A DNA stretch of 64,000 bases from Hymenobacter jeongseonensis (lineage in GTDB: Bacteria; Bacteroidota; Bacteroidia; Cytophagales; Hymenobacteraceae), in assembly GCF_015694725.1 (NCBI RefSeq), contig NZ_JADQDQ010000001.1, positions 806,001 to 870,000 of the forward strand, given 5' to 3'. Under the pieces are notes generated by a model. It was given only the letters and a program-made list of their open reading frames with translations. It was not told the origin of the DNA and ran no database searches. Both the position numbers and the translations under genes were made by a program. Every line of letters starts with the position of its first letter. Within the stretch, counting starts at the first letter, position 1. This document shows, piece by piece, positions 61,392 to 64,000 of the stretch.

Positions 61392-61423
61392 TTTGCCCAA
61401 TCCGGCTTCCTTTTCTATCTTTG
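61392..61423 (+). promoter_or_regulatory. Promoter of tRNA-His (TTTG-N20-TATCTTTG)
   Basis: TTTG (61392-61395) and TATCTTTG (61416-61423) are separated by 20 bases, a full match to the Bacteroidetes -33/-7 promoter. The -7 box ends 18 bases before the mature tRNA. Confidence 0.8.
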
Positions 61424-61441
61424 CACCACCAAAACCAACAC

Positions 61442-61516
<75 letters not shown>

Positions 61517-61524
61517 CACTAATT

Positions 61525-61557
61525 AAGTCCCCGGAGGTTTCCGGGGACTTTTTTTTT
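61525..61557 (+). terminator. Intrinsic terminator of tRNA-His
   Basis: AAGTCCCCGGA (61525-61535) pairs exactly with TCCGGGGACTT (61540-61550), loop GGTT, followed by a long T run. It closes a one-gene tRNA unit. Confidence 0.92.
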
Positions 61558-61666
61558 AATTGCCGAACGTTGTAGTGTGGATTGCGGCGCGGCAATGGAA
61601 GCCCATGGCGCCGCTGCCGGTTCGTAATCGCCTGTTTTTACCGACAAAACCTTAAATAACAGTTAC

Positions 61667-62605
61667 ATGAGTCTTCTCGTCATCGGCAGCGTCGCATTCG
61701 ACGCCATCGAAACGCCCTTCGGCAAAACCGATAAAATCATTGGCGGCGCCGCCACTTTTATCAGCCTCTCGGCGTCCTATTCGCTGAAGCCCGTGAAATT
61801 GGTGGCCGTGGTGGGTGAAGATTTTCCGCAGTCCGACATCCTGCTGCTCGAAGAGCACGGCGTGGACGTGGAAGGCCTGCAAGTGAAGCAGGGCGAGAAG
61901 TCGTTTTTCTGGTCGGGCAAGTACTCGCGGGACCTGAACTCGCGCGAAACCCTCGTGACGGAACTCAACGTGCTGGCTGATTTCGACCCCATCATCCCCG
62001 ATGCTTACCAAGATTGCAAGTACCTGATGCTGGGCAACCTCGCTCCGCAGGTGCAGCGGCTGGTCATCCAGCGCCTCGTGAACCGGCCCAAGCTGATTGT
62101 GATGGACACCATGAATTTCTGGATGGACATTGCCCTGGAAGACCTGATTGCAACCATCGAAATGGTGGACGTGCTCAGCATCAACGACGAAGAAGCCCGC
62201 CAACTCAGCGGCGAGTACTCCCTGGTGAAGGCCGCCAAGAAAATCCTGGCCATGGGCCCAAAGTTTCTCATTATTAAGAAAGGCGAGCACGGCGCGCTGC
62301 TCTTCCACAAAAACAAAGTGTTCTACGCCCCGGCGTTGCCTTTGGAAGAAGTATTCGACCCAACCGGCGCCGGTGACACGTTCGCGGGCGGCTTCATCGG
62401 CCACCTCGCTGCCACCGACGACATCAGCTTCGAAAACATGAAGCGGGCCGTGATTCACGGCTCGGCCATGGCTTCGTTCTGCGTCGAAAAGTTTGGTACC
62501 GAACGGTTGCTCAATCTTACGGCTGACGAAGTGGAAGCCCGCGAGGCATTGTTTGCCGAGTTGGTGAAGGTGATGCCGGCTGCCGCTATTGCCAACGTAG
62601 CCTAA
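61667..62605 (+). CDS. PfkB-family carbohydrate kinase
   Basis: A ribokinase-fold kinase of 312 residues, cytoplasmic. It starts MSLLVIGSVAFDAIETPFG, followed by the GGAATFISLSAS motif (about 27-38) that contacts the substrate. The PfkB signature 2 is VFDPTGAGDTFAGGFIGHL, with the catalytic Asp in GAGDTF. The substrate is not evident; Bacteroidetes proteins of this type are usually annotated only as sugar kinase, and nucleoside or adenosine kinase is possible. There is no metabolic neighbour. It follows tRNA-His by 150 bases and is likely monocistronic. Confidence 0.9.
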   Translation: MSLLVIGSVAFDAIETPFGKTDKIIGGAATFISLSASYSLKPVKLVAVVGEDFPQSDILLLEEHGVDVEGLQVKQGEKSFFWSGKYSRDLNSRETLVTELNVLADFDPIIPDAYQDCKYLMLGNLAPQVQRLVIQRLVNRPKLIVMDTMNFWMDIALEDLIATIEMVDVLSINDEEARQLSGEYSLVKAAKKILAMGPKFLIIKKGEHGALLFHKNKVFYAPALPLEEVFDPTGAGDTFAGGFIGHLAATDDISFENMKRAVIHGSAMASFCVEKFGTERLLNLTADEVEAREALFAELVKVMPAAAIANVA

Positions 62606-62688
62606 GCGGCAGTTGTGGGCGGGTTGGGCAACTTTTTGGCGGCGGATGGGTACAACTATACTCCTCCACAACTAACCTTCCAAACGCT

Positions 62689-62943
62689 ATGGGACTCGCC
62701 AAGAAAGACACCGACCTGCAGAACGAAAAAACGTCCGTTAACCCGGCCGCTAACACGAAAAAGAAAAGTACCCAGGTGCAAGCGCCCAACGTGAGCAACG
62801 TGTCGACGCACGGCAACACCACCGACGGCAATAGCCACGGCAACGAGCCGCGCAAAACCACGCCCATCCGCAACAATCCCCAGGGCAACCGCCCCATGTC
62901 GGTAGACGGCGGCGGCAAAGGCCCCGGTAAAAAAGGGGACTAG
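62689..62943 (+). CDS. Small disordered hydrophilic protein
   Basis: 84 residues, almost free of hydrophobic and aromatic residues and rich in Asn, Lys, Gly, Thr and Pro. The pattern is KKDTDLQNEKTSVNP, then a Asn/Ser/His stretch (NVSNVSTHGNTTDGNSHGN), then PQGNRPMSVDGGGKGPGKKGD. No cysteine or signal peptide. Good codon use, a clean ATG 83 bases after the kinase and an immediate terminator support expression. It looks intrinsically disordered and might bind nucleic acid or protect against stress, but this is only inference. Confidence 0.65.
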   Translation: MGLAKKDTDLQNEKTSVNPAANTKKKSTQVQAPNVSNVSTHGNTTDGNSHGNEPRKTTPIRNNPQGNRPMSVDGGGKGPGKKGD

Positions 62944-62965
62944 TGTAACTTGATTTAATAAAAAG

Positions 62966-62998
62966 AAGCCCCGTCACTCAAAGTGGCGGGGCTTTTTT
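62966..62998. terminator. Bidirectional intrinsic terminator
   Basis: AGCCCCGTCAC (62967-62977) pairs with GTGGCGGGGCT (62983-62993), with one G-T pair, and T6 follows. It lies between convergent genes, with an A run on the other side. Confidence 0.88.
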
Positions 62999-63015
62999 GC
63001 GCTGTAAGAATTCGC

Positions 63016-64000
63016 TTAAAAATCCCAGCCCAACCAATTGCGGAAGCCCGCCTGTTGGGCAGCATCGGCCGTTTCCAACTGGTCGATGGCGTACTTCTGC
63101 CCAAAACTGGCCCCCGGCCTACCCGCTAGGTGCACCGTCAGCAGGCGATTTTGGCGGAATACACTTACCTCATAAGCCGGTGCGTCGCCGCTGAGGAGGC
63201 TTTGCAGATTCATATCCACGCGTCGCCCGTTTACGGCCACGATTTCATCGTCCACAGTTAGGGCCGCCGCCGCTGGCGAGCCCGGCCAGATGACCGTTAC
63301 TTCGGTGCGCTCGTTCTTCACCACCGTCCGAAAACCGAACGTGCCCTCCGAGGCCGAGCCATTTTCCGCGACCAGCAGCTGGCAGCCCACCGTGTGCAGC
63401 ACCTTGTTCAAGGGCTCGGTAAGCGGGGCGGTGCCGTAGATGAACTTGTCGAAATAAGGCTGCATGTCGCGCCCGGCTACTTCGTTCACAATCCGGATGT
63501 AGTCGGCCTCGGTGTAGCCAATGCCGGTTTTGCCAAACTCCTCGTACAGCCGGCGCATCACGTCGTCGAGGCTGCGGGCGTGGCCGGAAAGCTGCCGCAG
63601 CGTCAAATCCAGAATCAGCGCCGCCAGCGCGCCCTTGTGGTACACCGACACCTTGCGGTCGGGCACCCCGTTTTTATACCCATCAAGCCAAAGGTCCATG
63701 GAGGCATCGGCCAGCGAGAGGTTTTCGCCGCCGGCGTCGTCGTAGTGCTTGCGCAGCACGGCATTCAACTCCTCAAAATACTGCGCGGGTGTGTGCACCT
63801 GGCAGCGCGCCAGCAGGTATTCGCCGTAGTACGTCGTGATGCCTTCGGCGATGAAACAGGTGCGGAAGTAGTTTTCGCGGCTGTAGTCGTAGGGCTGCAT
63901 CTCGGCGGGCCGAATGCTTTTGATGTTCCAGGTATGGAACAACTCGTGGCAGCTCACGCCCAGCAGCTCTTTGTAGAGGCCGTCGCTCATAATCAGCTCG
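63016..64000 (-). CDS. M61-family glycyl aminopeptidase with PDZ domain (C-terminal part, truncated by window edge)
   Basis: The reading frame is open to the window end; about 328 residues are visible and the true start lies beyond. The zinc-binding motif VSCHELFHTWNIKSIRP (HELFH with a following Trp-Asn) is diagnostic of M61, and the third ligand Glu is expected in FIAEGITTYYGEYLL. The C-terminal part has a PDZ domain from about TFGFRTVVKNERTEVTVIWPGSPAAAAL through VDDEIVAVNGRRV (only key blocks listed). The enzyme removes N-terminal Gly or Ala from peptides, usually in the periplasm. It converges on the small disordered protein gene. Confidence 0.9.
   Translation of the reverse strand, partial: ELIMSDGLYKELLGVSCHELFHTWNIKSIRPAEMQPYDYSRENYFRTCFIAEGITTYYGEYLLARCQVHTPAQYFEELNAVLRKHYDDAGGENLSLADASMDLWLDGYKNGVPDRKVSVYHKGALAALILDLTLRQLSGHARSLDDVMRRLYEEFGKTGIGYTEADYIRIVNEVAGRDMQPYFDKFIYGTAPLTEPLNKVLHTVGCQLLVAENGSASEGTFGFRTVVKNERTEVTVIWPGSPAAAALTVDDEIVAVNGRRVDMNLQSLLSGDAPAYEVSVFRQNRLLTVHLAGRPGASFGQKYAIDQLETADAAQQAGFRNWLGWDF

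Overview
This window looks like chromosome of a GC-rich member of the Bacteroidetes, most likely Hymenobacter or a close relative (Cytophagales). I infer this from the protein families (RhlE-type helicase, PorT-like outer membrane barrels, a TonB-plug protein with an MG2-like front, a Wzi-like barrel, an M61 peptidase), from exact or near matches to the Bacteroidetes -7 promoter box TAnnTTTG ahead of many genes, from the lack of Shine-Dalgarno sequences, and from the high-GC codon use. I see no phage, insertion sequence, CRISPR array or plasmid gene. The window is core and accessory chromosome with an unusual number of dispersed hairpin elements.

Layout. 1-5.7 kb: end of an MFS exporter, then a minus-strand operon for a periplasmic three-subunit molybdenum hydroxylase (Tat-exported 2Fe-2S subunit, FAD subunit with a four-Cys insert, Moco subunit) with its cytidylyltransferase. 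5.8-10.2 kb: a helix-hairpin-helix membrane protein and two tandem paralogous secreted alpha/beta hydrolases, one of which has lost its nucleophilic serine. 10.3-17.6 kb: uvrA, a TspO-like membrane protein, tpiA, two small envelope proteins and prmA. 17.8-20.3 kb: a secreted MG2/TonB-plug protein. 20.7-28.6 kb: a sugar-acid catabolic locus (SSS symporter, FAH-type hydrolase, uxaC, KDG kinase, KDPG aldolase, ExuT-like transporter). 28.6-36.2 kb: serine hydrolase, OprP-like porin, GT-C glycosyltransferase, O-antigen-ligase-like protein and a Gfo/Idh/MocA oxidoreductase. 36.6-42.1 kb: a giant secreted protein of 1829 residues. 42.3-45 kb: plsY, a small secreted protein and an M20 dipeptidase. 45-48.1 kb: four tandem outer membrane beta-barrel paralogues, each with its own terminator. 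48.8-58.1 kb: a PagL-like lipid A deacylase, pyrD, comM, and a set that looks like envelope biogenesis (gmhA, two small membrane proteins, an MsbA-like ABC exporter, a Wzi-like barrel). 58.3-64 kb: upp, a small membrane protein, an RhlE helicase, tRNA-His, a PfkB kinase, a small disordered protein and the C-terminal part of an M61 peptidase.

How the genes work together. The 23.9-28.6 kb block imports hexuronates (ExuT), isomerises them (UxaC), phosphorylates 2-keto-3-deoxygluconate and cleaves KDPG (Eda). The tagaturonate/fructuronate reductase and the dehydratase are not in the window. The molybdenum hydroxylase operon is self-contained except for general Moco synthesis. The 48.8-58.1 kb genes fit lipopolysaccharide assembly and remodelling.

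The most notable non-coding signal is a family of six intergenic inverted repeats (arms built on CGTCATGCTGAGC..GTCGAAGCATCTC, up to 36 bp and perfectly complementary) with related AT-rich centres. One copy is bracketed by a 12-bp direct repeat. I found no clearly new multi-gene defence or mobile system.
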